64,000 bases of DNA from Achromobacter seleniivolatilans (GCF_030864005.1 NZ_CP132976.1:3100001-3164000); one strand, 5' to 3'; shown: positions 1-7,922, counted from the stretch's first letter. The notes: a model not told the origin generated them from the letters alone. Translations and numbers: made by a program.

Positions 1-1
1 T

Positions 2-124
2 CTTGGGCAATCGGTCGAACTAAAAGAAGGCACGGATCGCAACGGCGTGTCTCATACCGTACCTATTTTTTCCGCACGTCTGAAGCAATCGCTCGTATCG
101 ATGCTGGGACAAGCCCCCCGCTGA
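2..124 (+). CDS. 3' end of an unidentified gene (partial)
   Basis: A frame open from the window edge encodes about 40 residues ending in LVSMLGQAPR and stops with TGA at 122-124. It has a balanced, protein-like composition and is followed by a separate gene with its own ribosome binding site, so it is probably the C-terminus of a gene starting before the window. I do not recognise the family and no motif is visible. The frame used by the next gene is also open back to base 1, so this assignment is only moderately supported. Confidence 0.4.
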   Translation, partial: LGQSVELKEGTDRNGVSHTVPIFSARLKQSLVSMLGQAPR

Positions 125-189
125 CACACTTGCGTTTGGCCGCAACGCCGCCAATCCTGGACCAGAACAGCCCGAAAGGAGATCCCATA

Positions 190-594
190 ATGAATACTGA
201 CAATGTCGTAGAGTTTCTCCGCTTGCTGTCGCTGGATGTGTCGCTGGGCGCTGCCGCCCAACACGCCGCGAGCCAAGCGGATGCGCCTCTAGCGCTGGCC
301 CGGTTGGCCACCGCGCACGGCTTGCCTTGTAATGCTTCAGACTGGTCCTTTTTTGCTCGCAGCTGCCTGGACACTCCGGAAGACACCGATACTGATGCCA
401 GCCCCACCGGCGCCATCATCTGGCAACTGGTGCAAGATCCCGCGCACGGCACGGCCATTCCCGCCAGCGCCATAACTCGCGTCATTGGCATCATTACTCA
501 GCCAGATGGCGGTCCGCCAGTGGTGGGCCATGTGGTAGGCGACCTTGCGCCGCGTACGCCTTTGGGTATGGCGCCTTACCCGTCGGGTTCCTGA
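190..594 (+). CDS. Small Nif11-like protein
   Basis: Encodes 134 aa. The ATG at 190 is chosen because AAAGGAG lies about 7 nt upstream; the frame is open further upstream but has no comparable start. The first ~55 residues (NVVEFLRLL, then spaced Leu/Ala, then ALARLATAHGL, then a Trp) follow the pattern of the Nif11 domain, which occurs in small proteins of nitrogen-fixation loci and in leader peptides of some ribosomal peptide natural products. The last ~70 residues carry Gly/Pro-rich stretches. No peptide-modifying enzyme, protease or exporter is nearby, so a natural-product role is not supported. Function unknown; the Nif11 call is by pattern and needs a profile search. Confidence 0.55.
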   Translation: MNTDNVVEFLRLLSLDVSLGAAAQHAASQADAPLALARLATAHGLPCNASDWSFFARSCLDTPEDTDTDASPTGAIIWQLVQDPAHGTAIPASAITRVIGIITQPDGGPPVVGHVVGDLAPRTPLGMAPYPSGS

Positions 595-631
595 CCCGCC
601 ACTGAGGCCTGACGCCGCCAGGGCCTCGGCC

Positions 632-1885
632 CTAGGCCGGCTGGCCCAGATACTCGACGACTCCAGATGCGGCGGCCGCCCCGCTGGCCATGCAGGCGGT
701 CAGCAAGTACCCGCCCGTCGGCGCTTCCCAATCCAGCATTTCACCCACGCAGAACACACCCGGCGCGGCGCGTAGCATCAGGCTCGGGCTCAAGGCATCA
801 AACGACACGCCCCCCGCCGTACTGATTGCCTCGTCGATCGGACGCGCGCGAGCGAGCGTCAACGGCAAGGCCTTGATTCTCAGACTCAAGCGGTCCTCGT
901 CGCGGAAATCCTCGGCCGACGCACATTCGCGCAACAACCCAGCCTTGACGCCCGTCAGCCCCAGCCGGCTTTGCAAATGACTGGACATGGATCGCGCCCC
1001 GCGTGGATGGTTTACTGCGGCCATCACTTTCTCTAGTGTCCAGCCGGGCGCCAGATCCAGCAGCGCAACCGCTTTGCCTTCAACATCGATACGATCACGC
1101 AACGGGGCGGAAAGCGCGTAGACCAGGCTGCCCTCGATTCCCGTTTCGGACACCACGAACTCGCCCTGCCGCGCAAGCGTCTCGCCCGAATCCAATGTGC
1201 AGGCCATGGCCACTGACTTGACGGGCTGCCCCGCGTAACGCTCGCGAAAATGATCCGACCAGGCCACATCAAAACCGCAGTTGGCAGGACGCAGCGGCGC
1301 CACGGCAATGCCGTGGGCCTGCAAGCCCGCCGCCCACGCGCCGTCCGATCCCAGCTTGGCCCAGCTGCCGCCACCCAACGCCAGCACCACAGCATCCGCC
1401 GCACAAGCCTGCTCGCCATCAGGCGTCTCAAACCGAAGGGCGCTCGCAGCCGGCGGCGTGCCCGGAGGCCACCCCAGCCAGCGGTGCCGCATATGAAAGC
1501 GCACGCCGCTCGCACGCAAGCGCGCAAGCCAGGCTCGCAGCAAGGGCGCTGCCTTCATTTCCTGCGGGAACACGCGCCCCGACGATCCTACGAACGTTTG
1601 AATACCCAGCTGATGCGCCCAGTCACGCAACGCGGCTGCATCCATCGTTTGAAGCCAAGGCGCTATCTCAGCCGCACGAGCGCCATAGCGCGCCAGAAAA
1701 GGCGCTGCTGGCTCGCTGTGCGTCAGATTCAGCCCGCCCCTGCCCGCCATGAGAAATTTGCGCCCGACCGAAGGCATCGCATCGTACACATCGACCGCTA
1801 CGCCACGCGCGCTCAAGCCTTCGGCAGCCATCAACCCGGCCGGACCGCCGCCAATCACGGCAACACGCTTCGCGGATGCGTTCAC
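632..1885 (-). CDS. YhiN/HI0933-type FAD-dependent oxidoreductase
   Basis: Encodes 417 aa, the usual length of this flavoprotein family (TIGR03862-like). An N-terminal dinucleotide-binding loop, VIGGGPAG, lies at residues 10-17, followed by the family signature GRKFLMAGRGGLNLTHSE near residues 41-58. The C-terminal GEMLDWEAPTGGYLL segment, typical of these proteins, closes the FAD site. The start is GTG at 1885; no better upstream start was found and the ribosome site is weak. The physiological substrate of the family is not established. It converges on the Nif11-like gene and stands alone as a leftward unit, with the 39-nt repeated element in its upstream region. Confidence 0.85.
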   Translation of the reverse strand: MNASAKRVAVIGGGPAGLMAAEGLSARGVAVDVYDAMPSVGRKFLMAGRGGLNLTHSEPAAPFLARYGARAAEIAPWLQTMDAAALRDWAHQLGIQTFVGSSGRVFPQEMKAAPLLRAWLARLRASGVRFHMRHRWLGWPPGTPPAASALRFETPDGEQACAADAVVLALGGGSWAKLGSDGAWAAGLQAHGIAVAPLRPANCGFDVAWSDHFRERYAGQPVKSVAMACTLDSGETLARQGEFVVSETGIEGSLVYALSAPLRDRIDVEGKAVALLDLAPGWTLEKVMAAVNHPRGARSMSSHLQSRLGLTGVKAGLLRECASAEDFRDEDRLSLRIKALPLTLARARPIDEAISTAGGVSFDALSPSLMLRAAPGVFCVGEMLDWEAPTGGYLLTACMASGAAAASGVVEYLGQPA

Positions 1886-2137
1886 GACGCCAGCGCCATG
1901 CGGGCGTTAACAGGTAGGGAGATCAGGCAATGCATGGAAGACAAATCAGAGAGAGGACAAGCACAGCGCAAGCGACATGGCTCGGCGCCAGGGGGAAAGA
2001 TTGTCGCATGACGATCTGCCCCCGAGTCCAGCGCCCGGCGGGCTCCGCCTGGCGCAAAAAAAGCCTGGCTCCGGCCACTTATTGAGCGCCTTCGCCAAGC
2101 CATTGTTATTACGGGACAAATCAGACATGCGCAGAGG

Positions 2138-2176
2138 CTATCCCAAGGCTTGTCCACAGTCCCTGTGGGTAACTTT
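2138..2176. repeat. 39-nt DnaA-box-like palindromic element, copy 1
   Basis: The element contains TTGTCCACAG, a three-base loop (TCC) and CTGTGGGTAA, forming an imperfect inverted repeat. Each arm holds a nonamer one mismatch from the DnaA box TTATCCACA (TTGTCCACA, and TTACCCACA on the other strand). The flanks CTATCCCAAGGC and CTTT are shared with copy 2 at 5817-5855; only the loop differs. It lies between the flavoprotein gene and the next leftward gene. Confidence 0.7.
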
Positions 2177-2181
2177 ACGCG

Positions 2182-2526
2182 TCAGGCGTTCCTTGCCGCC
2201 TGCATAGGACCCGACCACGGCTCGGCATCAAGCTGAAACCGGAGCTCCTGGAATTCGCCATCCACCGAGACGGACGGCAGCAAGCCAGCATCCAATGCCT
2301 GACCCAACGCGCGTCGGCATAGCGTTTCCGGATCATCCGGCAACGATTGGAACACGCCATCTGGAATACGCAGGCGCAGCAGCGCTTGGGGATCTCCGCG
2401 TTCCGCGGGCCGGCCAATATGGATATGAGCGGGATAACCGTGAGGGCACCAGATGCCCACGTGGTACTTACCTTCTGCGCCGGTATCGGCGACATAGCCG
2501 GGATGATCGTATTTTGCTGTGCCCAT
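2182..2526 (-). CDS. Hypothetical 114-aa protein
   Basis: Encodes 114 aa with a strong ribosome binding site, GAGGAGG, 5 nt before the ATG. The N-terminal half holds a CPHGYPAHIHIGR segment, whose clustered Cys/His residues could bind a metal; the C-terminal half is predicted soluble and alternates charged and hydrophobic residues. There is no signal peptide or membrane span. I do not recognise the family. It is monocistronic between the initiator tRNA unit and the 39-nt element. The strong ribosome site and gene-like composition argue that it is real. Confidence 0.6.
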   Translation of the reverse strand: MGTAKYDHPGYVADTGAEGKYHVGIWCPHGYPAHIHIGRPAERGDPQALLRLRIPDGVFQSLPDDPETLCRRALGQALDAGLLPSVSVDGEFQELRFQLDAEPWSGPMQAARNA

Positions 2527-2657
2527 GGACCCTCCTCGAGTGCGGCGAACTAGCGCGCGTGACCCATGGTAGCTCAGGGCTGCGGCCCTGTGCGCTAGCG
2601 GATACTCGGGAAACTACGGACTGGAGCAAAGGTTTGACCCAAGGCAAGCCGCAGACG

Positions 2658-2690
2658 AAAAAAAGCCGCGATGAGCATCGCGGCTTTTTT
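2658..2690 (-). terminator. Rho-independent terminator of tRNA-fMet
   Basis: Stem GCCGCGAT/ATCGCGGC with a four-base loop, flanked by seven A on the left and six T on the right. Read leftward it ends the initiator tRNA transcript. The flanks make it potentially bidirectional. Confidence 0.85.
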
Positions 2691-2704
2691 AAGGAGGGAC
2701 GTGG

Positions 2705-2730
2705 CGGAAACAGATTTGAATCTATTTCCG
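2705..2730 (-). other. Stable hairpin in the tRNA-fMet trailer
   Basis: An 11-bp stem (CGGAAATAGAT/ATCTGTTTCCG on the minus strand, one T-G wobble) closed by a TCAA loop lies 24 nt downstream of the tRNA CCA end and before the terminator. It is not needed for termination and is absent from the second tRNA-fMet locus. It may be a processing signal or part of a trailer-derived small RNA. Confidence 0.5.
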
Positions 2731-2753
2731 GGACATCCGGACCTGCTTGAAAC

Positions 2754-2830
2754 TGGTTGCGGGGACAGGATTTGAACCTGTGACCTTCGGGTTATGAGCC
2801 CGACGAGCTGCCAGACTGCTCCACCCCGCG
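2754..2830 (-). tRNA. Initiator tRNA-fMet (CAT), copy 1
   Basis: A 77-nt cloverleaf with encoded CCA. The anticodon loop is CTCATAA on a stem with three consecutive G-C pairs, and position 1 (C) does not pair with position 72 (A); both are hallmarks of bacterial initiator tRNA. The sequence is identical to the copy at 58003-58079. Confidence 0.97.
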
Positions 2831-2842
2831 TCTGATGTGTGA

Positions 2843-2870
2843 ACTATACACCAAATTTAAATCTTGTGCA
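2843..2870 (-). promoter_or_regulatory. Putative promoter of tRNA-fMet copy 1
   Basis: On the minus strand, TGCACA (-35-like), a 16-nt spacer and TATAGT (-10-like) place transcription start just before the tRNA 5' end. It overlaps the end of the neighbouring leftward gene. Confidence 0.5.
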
Positions 2871-3231
2871 GCGCACCCAGGCCAATATTCGTGTTTTCGG
2901 CCTTATTTCCACGAAAAATTTTCGCCACACCTCGCAAAGCTCGTCCGAATGGGCCGGAAACATCCAGGCAAATCACCTGGGCTGCCCCAAGCGCTGTGAC
3001 ACGCACCGCACCGCCGTAGGCCACCCCATGCGCTTCGCCCGCGTTGACGCGCGCTGCCACCGTGAAAGGCAGGCCACCCGCGGCTTCCGGGCCGATCGCA
3101 CGCTCTTCGACGCGTACGCTGCCAGAGACGCAAATCACGGTAGCGCCAACGCGCAGCGCCAATTGCTGGCATGCGCCCGAAGGAATTTCAAGGCGGTGTT
3201 GCAACGATTCGGGGTAGGACTTGGTGTGCAT
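2857..3231 (-). CDS. Small DUF2917-like/cupin-like hypothetical protein
   Basis: Encodes 124 aa from the ATG at 3231, preceded at 6 nt by GGAG; an in-frame ATG 12 nt upstream has no such site. The protein alternates short hydrophobic strands and turns (GATVICVSGSVRVEER, then GEAHGVAYGGAVRVTALGAA), suggesting a small beta-barrel of the kind seen in DUF2917 proteins. No membrane segment or catalytic motif is visible. It is divergent from the MocR-type regulator gene, with about 170 bp between the starts, a layout typical of regulator-target pairs, but this link is an inference. Confidence 0.6.
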   Translation of the reverse strand: MHTKSYPESLQHRLEIPSGACQQLALRVGATVICVSGSVRVEERAIGPEAAGGLPFTVAARVNAGEAHGVAYGGAVRVTALGAAQVICLDVSGPFGRALRGVAKIFRGNKAENTNIGLGALHKI

Positions 3232-3400
3232 GATCATCTCCAAACGGACAGTGACAGGCTACGCGCGCCCTGCTCTGCGCAACAGACACACCCACGCACA
3301 ATCTGCATCGATGCAGATGCTCGATTTCAGCGCTGTTATGGTGTACTTTGCGTAAATCTGTGCCTACCCTCATTCCAATCTCAGGGAGCATGATCGGCGC

Positions 3401-4840
3401 ATGGACCCACAACCGCTATACCTCCGCTTGGCGAACCACTATCGGCGCGCCATTCAAACCGGCGTCCTGGCTCCCGCCCAGCGCATGCCATCCGTTCGCA
3501 CGCTGGTACGCACCCATCACGTCAGCCTGTCCACGGCGCTGCAAGCCTGCCGCCAGCTGGAAGACGACGGACTGATCGAAGCCCGGCCCCGTTCGGGCTA
3601 CTTCGTCCTACAGCCTCGCCGCAACAGCATTCCGCCGGTAAAAGAACCCGACATCCGTCAGACGCTGGGCGCGGCGCAGTACGTGGGCATCCACGACCGC
3701 GTCTCGGACTTTATCGCTAAGTGCGAAGCCCATACGGTTAGCGCCAATTTTGCGCTAGCGGCGGCAGTGCCTGAAGCCTACCCGATGGAAGAACTTAAAC
3801 AGGCGATGACGCGCGCGCTGCGCCAGTCGCCGCAAGTGCTGGTCAGCCCCGTTCCCCCACAGGGCCACCCCGAGTTGCGTACGGTTTTGGCGCGGCGTGC
3901 GTTGGCCAATGGCATCAACGCGACGCCTGACGATGTCATCGTGACGCATGGCTGTATTGAAGCCCTGAACCTGGCCCTGCGCGCAGTGGCTCGTCCGGGC
4001 GACACGATTGCCGTCGAGTCCCCCACCTACTTTGGCCTGTTGCAGATCCTGGAGAGCCTGGGCATGCGGGCGCTTGAGATTCCCACCAGCCCGCAGCACG
4101 GCCTGTCGATCGAAGCGCTGGACCTGGCGTTTCAGACGCATGGAAATATCCGCGCAGTGGTCGTGGTGCCCAACTTTCAGAACCCCCTGGGTTGCGTCAT
4201 GCCTGACGCTGAAAAGGCACGCCTTGTCGCGCTATGCGAGCGCCAGCAAGTGCCGCTGATCGAAGACGACACGTATGGAGCGCTGACTGACGACGACACG
4301 CCTTTGGCCGCGGCCAAGTCCTGGGATGCGACCGGGAACGTTATCTATTGTTCGTCCATGCACAAGACCCTGGCGCCAGGCATGCGTCTGGGCTGGCTGC
4401 TGGGCGGGCGCTGGAAAGCCCGCATCGCCATGCTGAAATTCGCCCAAAGCCGTCCCAACGAACCGCTGGCGCAGATCGCGGTAGCCGAATTCATGGGGTC
4501 GCGCGCGTATGACCGTCACCTGGCTCGTTTGCGCCGGCAATTGAAGATTCAGCGCGACCAAACAGCAGAAGCCATTGCCGCGCACTTCCCCCGCGGCACA
4601 AGGTTGAGCGTGCCGCAAGGCGGCATGTTGCTCTGGGTGGAAATGCCCAATGGCTGCTCGGGCATGGAGGTCTTCGAGGCCGCGCTGCAACAAGGCATAC
4701 GGGTTGCCCCCGGAGCCATGTTTTCCAACGGCACCCGCTACAACCATTTCCTGCGCATCAGTTGCGGCCAGCGCACCACGCCCGAGATTTCGCGGGCCCT
4801 GCTGAGTCTGGCGCACATTGTCAGTGAACGCGCGGCATGA
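3401..4840 (+). CDS. MocR-family regulator (GntR winged helix fused to aminotransferase fold)
   Basis: Encodes 479 aa. Residues ~1-75 form a GntR winged helix (LYLRLANHYRRAIQTG, then MPSVRTLVRTHHVSLSTAL), and residues ~100-475 form a class I aminotransferase fold. The PLP-binding lysine is K322 in SSMHKTLAPG, and the ARPGDTIAVESPTYFG segment is typical. MocR regulators bind PLP as a ligand and control vitamin B6, GABA or taurine genes; this one's target is unknown. A PdxA-like gene lies 3 kb downstream but is not adjacent. The stop overlaps the DedA start by 4 bp (ATGA), so the two genes are co-translated. Confidence 0.9.
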   Translation: MDPQPLYLRLANHYRRAIQTGVLAPAQRMPSVRTLVRTHHVSLSTALQACRQLEDDGLIEARPRSGYFVLQPRRNSIPPVKEPDIRQTLGAAQYVGIHDRVSDFIAKCEAHTVSANFALAAAVPEAYPMEELKQAMTRALRQSPQVLVSPVPPQGHPELRTVLARRALANGINATPDDVIVTHGCIEALNLALRAVARPGDTIAVESPTYFGLLQILESLGMRALEIPTSPQHGLSIEALDLAFQTHGNIRAVVVVPNFQNPLGCVMPDAEKARLVALCERQQVPLIEDDTYGALTDDDTPLAAAKSWDATGNVIYCSSMHKTLAPGMRLGWLLGGRWKARIAMLKFAQSRPNEPLAQIAVAEFMGSRAYDRHLARLRRQLKIQRDQTAEAIAAHFPRGTRLSVPQGGMLLWVEMPNGCSGMEVFEAALQQGIRVAPGAMFSNGTRYNHFLRISCGQRTTPEISRALLSLAHIVSERAA

Positions 4841-5400
4841 ATCCGTCCCTGCACCAATTCATTACCGACTACGGCTTATGGGCAGTGTTGGGCGGCACTT
4901 TCCTGGAAGGTGAAAGCGTCGTGGTGTTCGCGGGATTCCTGGCGCATCAGCACTTGTTGCACTTGCCGTATGTGATGCTGTGCGCATTTGCCGGGTCCTT
5001 TGTGGCGGACCAGCTGCTGTTCTATTTGGGGCGCCGCTATCGCGACCACCGGTTTGTGCAGCGTATCCGCGAAAAACCGGCATTCGAAAAGGCGCTGTCC
5101 GCCATCGACCGGTATCCGCACGGCTTCATCCTGAGCCTGCGCTTTCTCTATGGCTTGCGCACGGTTGGCCCGGTGGCGCTCGGCGTATCGCGCGTATCGC
5201 CGTTGCGATTCCTTGTGCTCAATGCCATTGCTGCCGCCATCTGGGCCGTGTGCTTCAGCTTGCTGGGTTATGCGTTCGGCCAGACGATTGAATCACTACT
5301 CGGACGTTTGCATGGCGTGGAAACCAAACTGGCGGTCGCCGCCGCGATTGGCTTGGCGATCTGGCTGGCCTATCACCTGTATGCGCGCCGCAGGCGCTGA
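4837..5400 (+). CDS. DedA-family integral membrane protein
   Basis: Encodes 187 aa. It has the DedA/VTT plan: an N-terminal hydrophobic helix, the re-entrant segment around FLEGESVVVFAGFLA (residues ~22-36), then FYLGRRYRDHRF and RFLYGLRTVGPVALGVSR near the middle, and two C-terminal membrane helices. DedA proteins act at the inner membrane; some members flip undecaprenyl phosphate or phosphatidylethanolamine. The gene starts inside the stop codon of the MocR gene, indicating translational coupling; the functional connection is unclear. Confidence 0.9.
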   Translation: MNPSLHQFITDYGLWAVLGGTFLEGESVVVFAGFLAHQHLLHLPYVMLCAFAGSFVADQLLFYLGRRYRDHRFVQRIREKPAFEKALSAIDRYPHGFILSLRFLYGLRTVGPVALGVSRVSPLRFLVLNAIAAAIWAVCFSLLGYAFGQTIESLLGRLHGVETKLAVAAAIGLAIWLAYHLYARRRR

Positions 5401-5408
5401 CGGTACGG

Positions 5409-5681
5409 TCAGAACACCAGCCGGCCGCTCGCGCGCAACACATGGCGGCGGCGCGCCTTGCGATACCAGCCGCCAATAAGCGGCAGCAGCGCCAGACGGC
5501 GCAAAATGGGGTGGCGCTGGTCGAAGTCGTGCCAGGCCTTGAAGCCATGCCCCATGCGCTCCCAGCTCTCGCGCGCCTCGGGGGTAAGTTTGCCGGGGTC
5601 GAACGCCGCCAGCTTTGCCGCTTCCGAGACGCGAGCCAACATCGCTGCGCCCCGGTGATTCAATGGATACTGATTCCGCAT
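5409..5681 (-). CDS. Hypothetical 90-aa protein
   Basis: Encodes about 90 aa. The ATG at 5681 gives a compact protein; the frame is open further upstream, but those residues are low-quality and cross the intergenic region. The ribosome site is weak, so the ATG at 5642 (MLARVSEAAK) is an alternative. The sequence is amphipathic, with LTPEARESWERMGHGFKAWHDFD and a basic C-terminus (GWYRKARRRHVLRASG) that could contact nucleic acid or membrane. No family is recognised. It converges on the DedA gene, 8 bp away. Confidence 0.5.
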   Translation of the reverse strand: MRNQYPLNHRGAAMLARVSEAAKLAAFDPGKLTPEARESWERMGHGFKAWHDFDQRHPILRRLALLPLIGGWYRKARRRHVLRASGRLVF

Positions 5682-5816
5682 GGGGCCGCATATTACCCGT
5701 AGTAAGGGCCCCGTGCCGGATGATCCGGCAAAGCTCCAAAACACGCAAAAGGAGCCACCTTTGACCGCCCCGCGCAAGCCCTTGTAATTAAAGGAAAATA
5801 AGCAGCTATGCCCGCA

Positions 5817-5855
5817 CTATCCCAAGGCTTGTCCACAGAAGCTGTGGGTAACTTT
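5817..5855. repeat. 39-nt DnaA-box-like palindromic element, copy 2
   Basis: Identical to the copy at 2138-2176 except for the three-base loop (AAG instead of TCC). It carries the same TTGTCCACAG and CTGTGGGTAA arms and the same CTATCCCAAGGC and CTTT flanks, in the same orientation and again in an intergenic gap between two leftward genes. Confidence 0.7.
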
Positions 5856-5897
5856 GGCCGGACCGCCACCAAATCAAAGCCCCTTTTCGGAGGTGCT

Positions 5898-6143
5898 TTA
5901 CTTCAGTGCGGCGTTGATCATGTCACGCACGCTCTCGAAACCCGCAACATATTGCGGGTTTTCGGAACGAGCCAACAGGCTGGCGTAGTTCTGTTCCAGT
6001 TGCGCTTCAATAGCTTCGCGCAGGCCAGGCGAGGCCTTGACCAGATGCAGCATCGACAACAAGGTCGAATTCAGCGCGTCGATACGGCCGCCCTGATGCG
6101 AGATGGTGTGAACGATGACGGCGATTTGTTCCTGGATATCCAT
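5898..6143 (-). CDS. Hypothetical 81-aa helical protein
   Basis: Encodes 81 aa. The ATG at 6143 is fixed by a perfect AGGAGG 6 nt upstream; longer in-frame extensions lack a ribosome site. The protein is predicted almost entirely helical (MDIQEQIAVIVHTISHQ, then LNSTLLSMLHLVKASPGLREAIEAQLEQ), with no membrane segment, and could form a helical bundle or coiled coil. I do not recognise the family. The excellent ribosome site supports expression. It stands alone upstream of the second 39-nt element. Confidence 0.65.
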   Translation of the reverse strand: MDIQEQIAVIVHTISHQGGRIDALNSTLLSMLHLVKASPGLREAIEAQLEQNYASLLARSENPQYVAGFESVRDMINAALK

Positions 6144-6315
6144 GTGTAGCCTCCTGGCATTGATAGTCGGCGCAAATCCTAGCATGACGTCCGCGCGATC
6201 CTGCCGGTGCTAGGCAAGCGGCACCTGCCGCGCTAGCATGAAGCGTAGCCGCAAGGGCACCGCGGCGCATGCCGCCAGCGCCATCTTTGGCATCCGGGGG
6301 CCAACGGAGCGCGCT

Positions 6316-6921
6316 ATGAAGACGATCCAACATTACGCCCCACCAGACGCCCAGTCGCTGCAACGCTTGCAGGACAAGCTCGGCTACAGCGACGCCCGCA
6401 TGGCGGAACTGGCCGGCCTGGACGCAGCCACCCCCTGGCCCAGCTTTGTCGGCGGCCCCGAACCCCGGGCGTTAGGACGGCAGCGATTGTTTTACATGGT
6501 GGCCCGGCTGACGCTGGACGAACAGGAATGGCAAAAAGTGCTGGCCGCCATGCACGACGCTGGCGCCCGTTTCGATTACGAAGACCCCCTTACCGGCGGC
6601 GCTCCGCCTTCGCCGGAACTCGTCGCGGACGAAGAACACAAGTTCGGCATGCTGCTGGTCAGCCGCAACGGCGCTTTCCACGAAATGGAGCAATTGCGCG
6701 AGTTCGCCCATTTCGCACACGAAGCCAACGTCAGCCGCTTCGTACACACGGTGTTCTACGACAGCGACATTGATTTGTGCCGCTTCAGCTTCGCTGACCA
6801 CGACGGCCTGGACGCCTCTAGCCGGGATCGCATATTCGATGCGGCTCAAAAAACCATCACACGTTTCGAGTTCGACGGACGCATTTATCATGGCGGCATT
6901 CCGCCGGAGTCCGACGGCTAG
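6316..6921 (+). CDS. Hypothetical protein with HTH-like N-terminus
   Basis: Encodes 201 aa from the ATG at 6316 (CGGAG 7 nt upstream). Residues ~14-45 (SLQRLQDKLGYSDARMAELAGL) resemble a XRE-type helix-turn-helix. The remainder is acidic and soluble, with aromatic-rich stretches (FDYEDPL, VFYDSDIDLCRFSFADHDG). No catalytic motif is recognised. A role as a regulator or immunity-type protein cannot be decided from sequence. It is followed 77 bp later by an AsnC-type regulator on the same strand. Confidence 0.6.
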   Translation: MKTIQHYAPPDAQSLQRLQDKLGYSDARMAELAGLDAATPWPSFVGGPEPRALGRQRLFYMVARLTLDEQEWQKVLAAMHDAGARFDYEDPLTGGAPPSPELVADEEHKFGMLLVSRNGAFHEMEQLREFAHFAHEANVSRFVHTVFYDSDIDLCRFSFADHDGLDASSRDRIFDAAQKTITRFEFDGRIYHGGIPPESDG

Positions 6922-6998
6922 ACAAGAACCTGCGCATTGACGCGGCCCGCTTTGCGCCTGTACCGTCGGCACTCTCCTTTCCGCCCTCGCCCCTACGC

Positions 6999-7457
6999 AT
7001 GAACGAACGTCTCGACGCCATCGACCGGCAACTGCTCAGCCTGCTGCAAGCCAACGCGCGCGAACCCGCCGCCATCCTGGCGCGCAAGCTGGGGCTGGCC
7101 CGCACCACGGTGGTGGCCCGCATCGCCCGGCTGGAACGCGAGAGCATTGTCTCGGGGTACGGCGTACGGCTGGGACGCCTTCTGGAAGAAGCCGCGGTGC
7201 GCGCGTATTGTTTTATCAGCGTGCTACCCAAGACCCCGGCGGCGGTCATACGCGAACTGGAGCGGATGCCCGAAGTGGAAGAAGTCTCTTCCGTCAGCGG
7301 GCCGTATGACTATCTGATCTTCCTGCGCTGCGAAACCCATGAGCAGTTGGACGAGCTGCTGGACCGCATTGGCCTGATCGATGGCGTCAAACAGACGCAG
7401 ACATCCATCGTACTCAGCCGCAAGGTAGACCGCCGCAGCGCCGTCGCGGCCCCCTGA
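6999..7457 (+). CDS. Lrp/AsnC-family transcriptional regulator
   Basis: Encodes 152 aa. The N-terminal winged HTH is plain (LDAIDRQLLSLLQANAREPAAILARKLGLARTTVVARI, residues ~5-42). It is followed by the C-terminal RAM ligand-binding domain with EVEEVSSVSGPYDYLI and a final QTQTSIVLSRK strand. Family members form octameric discs and respond to amino acids. No obvious target is adjacent; the gene is flanked by a hypothetical and a lipoprotein on the same strand. There is no clear ribosome site before the ATG. Confidence 0.9.
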   Translation: MNERLDAIDRQLLSLLQANAREPAAILARKLGLARTTVVARIARLERESIVSGYGVRLGRLLEEAAVRAYCFISVLPKTPAAVIRELERMPEVEEVSSVSGPYDYLIFLRCETHEQLDELLDRIGLIDGVKQTQTSIVLSRKVDRRSAVAAP

Positions 7458-7540
7458 CCTGCGGCAAGCCGGGCGCCTCGCCTTCCCTTGCGCTCCTGCA
7501 TAATGTTGTAATGACGTTTACCGTGATTTCTGGATGCCCC

Positions 7541-7849
7541 ATGCTCGCACGCCTTGCCCCCGCCGCCGCCTTGCTCACCTTGCTGGCCGCCTGTTCCAGC
7601 ATGAGCGAAGTCACGTCTGTCGACAAGAACACCTACAGCGTCACTTACAGCTCAGGCACGCAATTGCTGACTTGGGTAGAACTCAAGAACCAGACGCTGC
7701 AACGTGCGGACCAATACTGTCAGTCCATCGGCCGCAAGCTGCAAAAACCGAAGGTCACGTCCAATCATGCGACCGGCCTGGGTTCCAAGCGCGCCACCGT
7801 GACGTTTGAATGCGGTGCCGTCGAACCGCCCAAGGATTCTGCGAAGTAA
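7541..7849 (+). CDS. Small lipoprotein
   Basis: Encodes 102 aa from the ATG at 7541, which starts a canonical lipoprotein signal: MLARLAPAAALLTLLAAC, with the lipobox LLAAC placing the lipidated cysteine at residue 18. The mature part (SEVTSVDKNTYSVTYSSG, a region with QYCQS, ending TVTFECGAVEPP) contains two further cysteines that may form a disulfide. It probably resides in the outer or inner membrane facing the periplasm. Function unknown; it resembles small periplasmic YecR/DUF-type lipoproteins in layout only. Confidence 0.75.
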   Translation: MLARLAPAAALLTLLAACSSMSEVTSVDKNTYSVTYSSGTQLLTWVELKNQTLQRADQYCQSIGRKLQKPKVTSNHATGLGSKRATVTFECGAVEPPKDSAK

Positions 7850-7922
7850 GCGGCTGCCATCGCGGGCAACGCCAGCGATCAGGTGTAGCATTATCGGCAT
7901 CGCAATCCCTACTCTACGCATC

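Noticed and set aside
2700..2745. Possible tRNA remnant after tRNA-fMet
   Set aside because: The GATTTGAATC core looks like a T arm, but no consistent acceptor and T stems can be drawn; the segment is better explained as a simple 11-bp hairpin.
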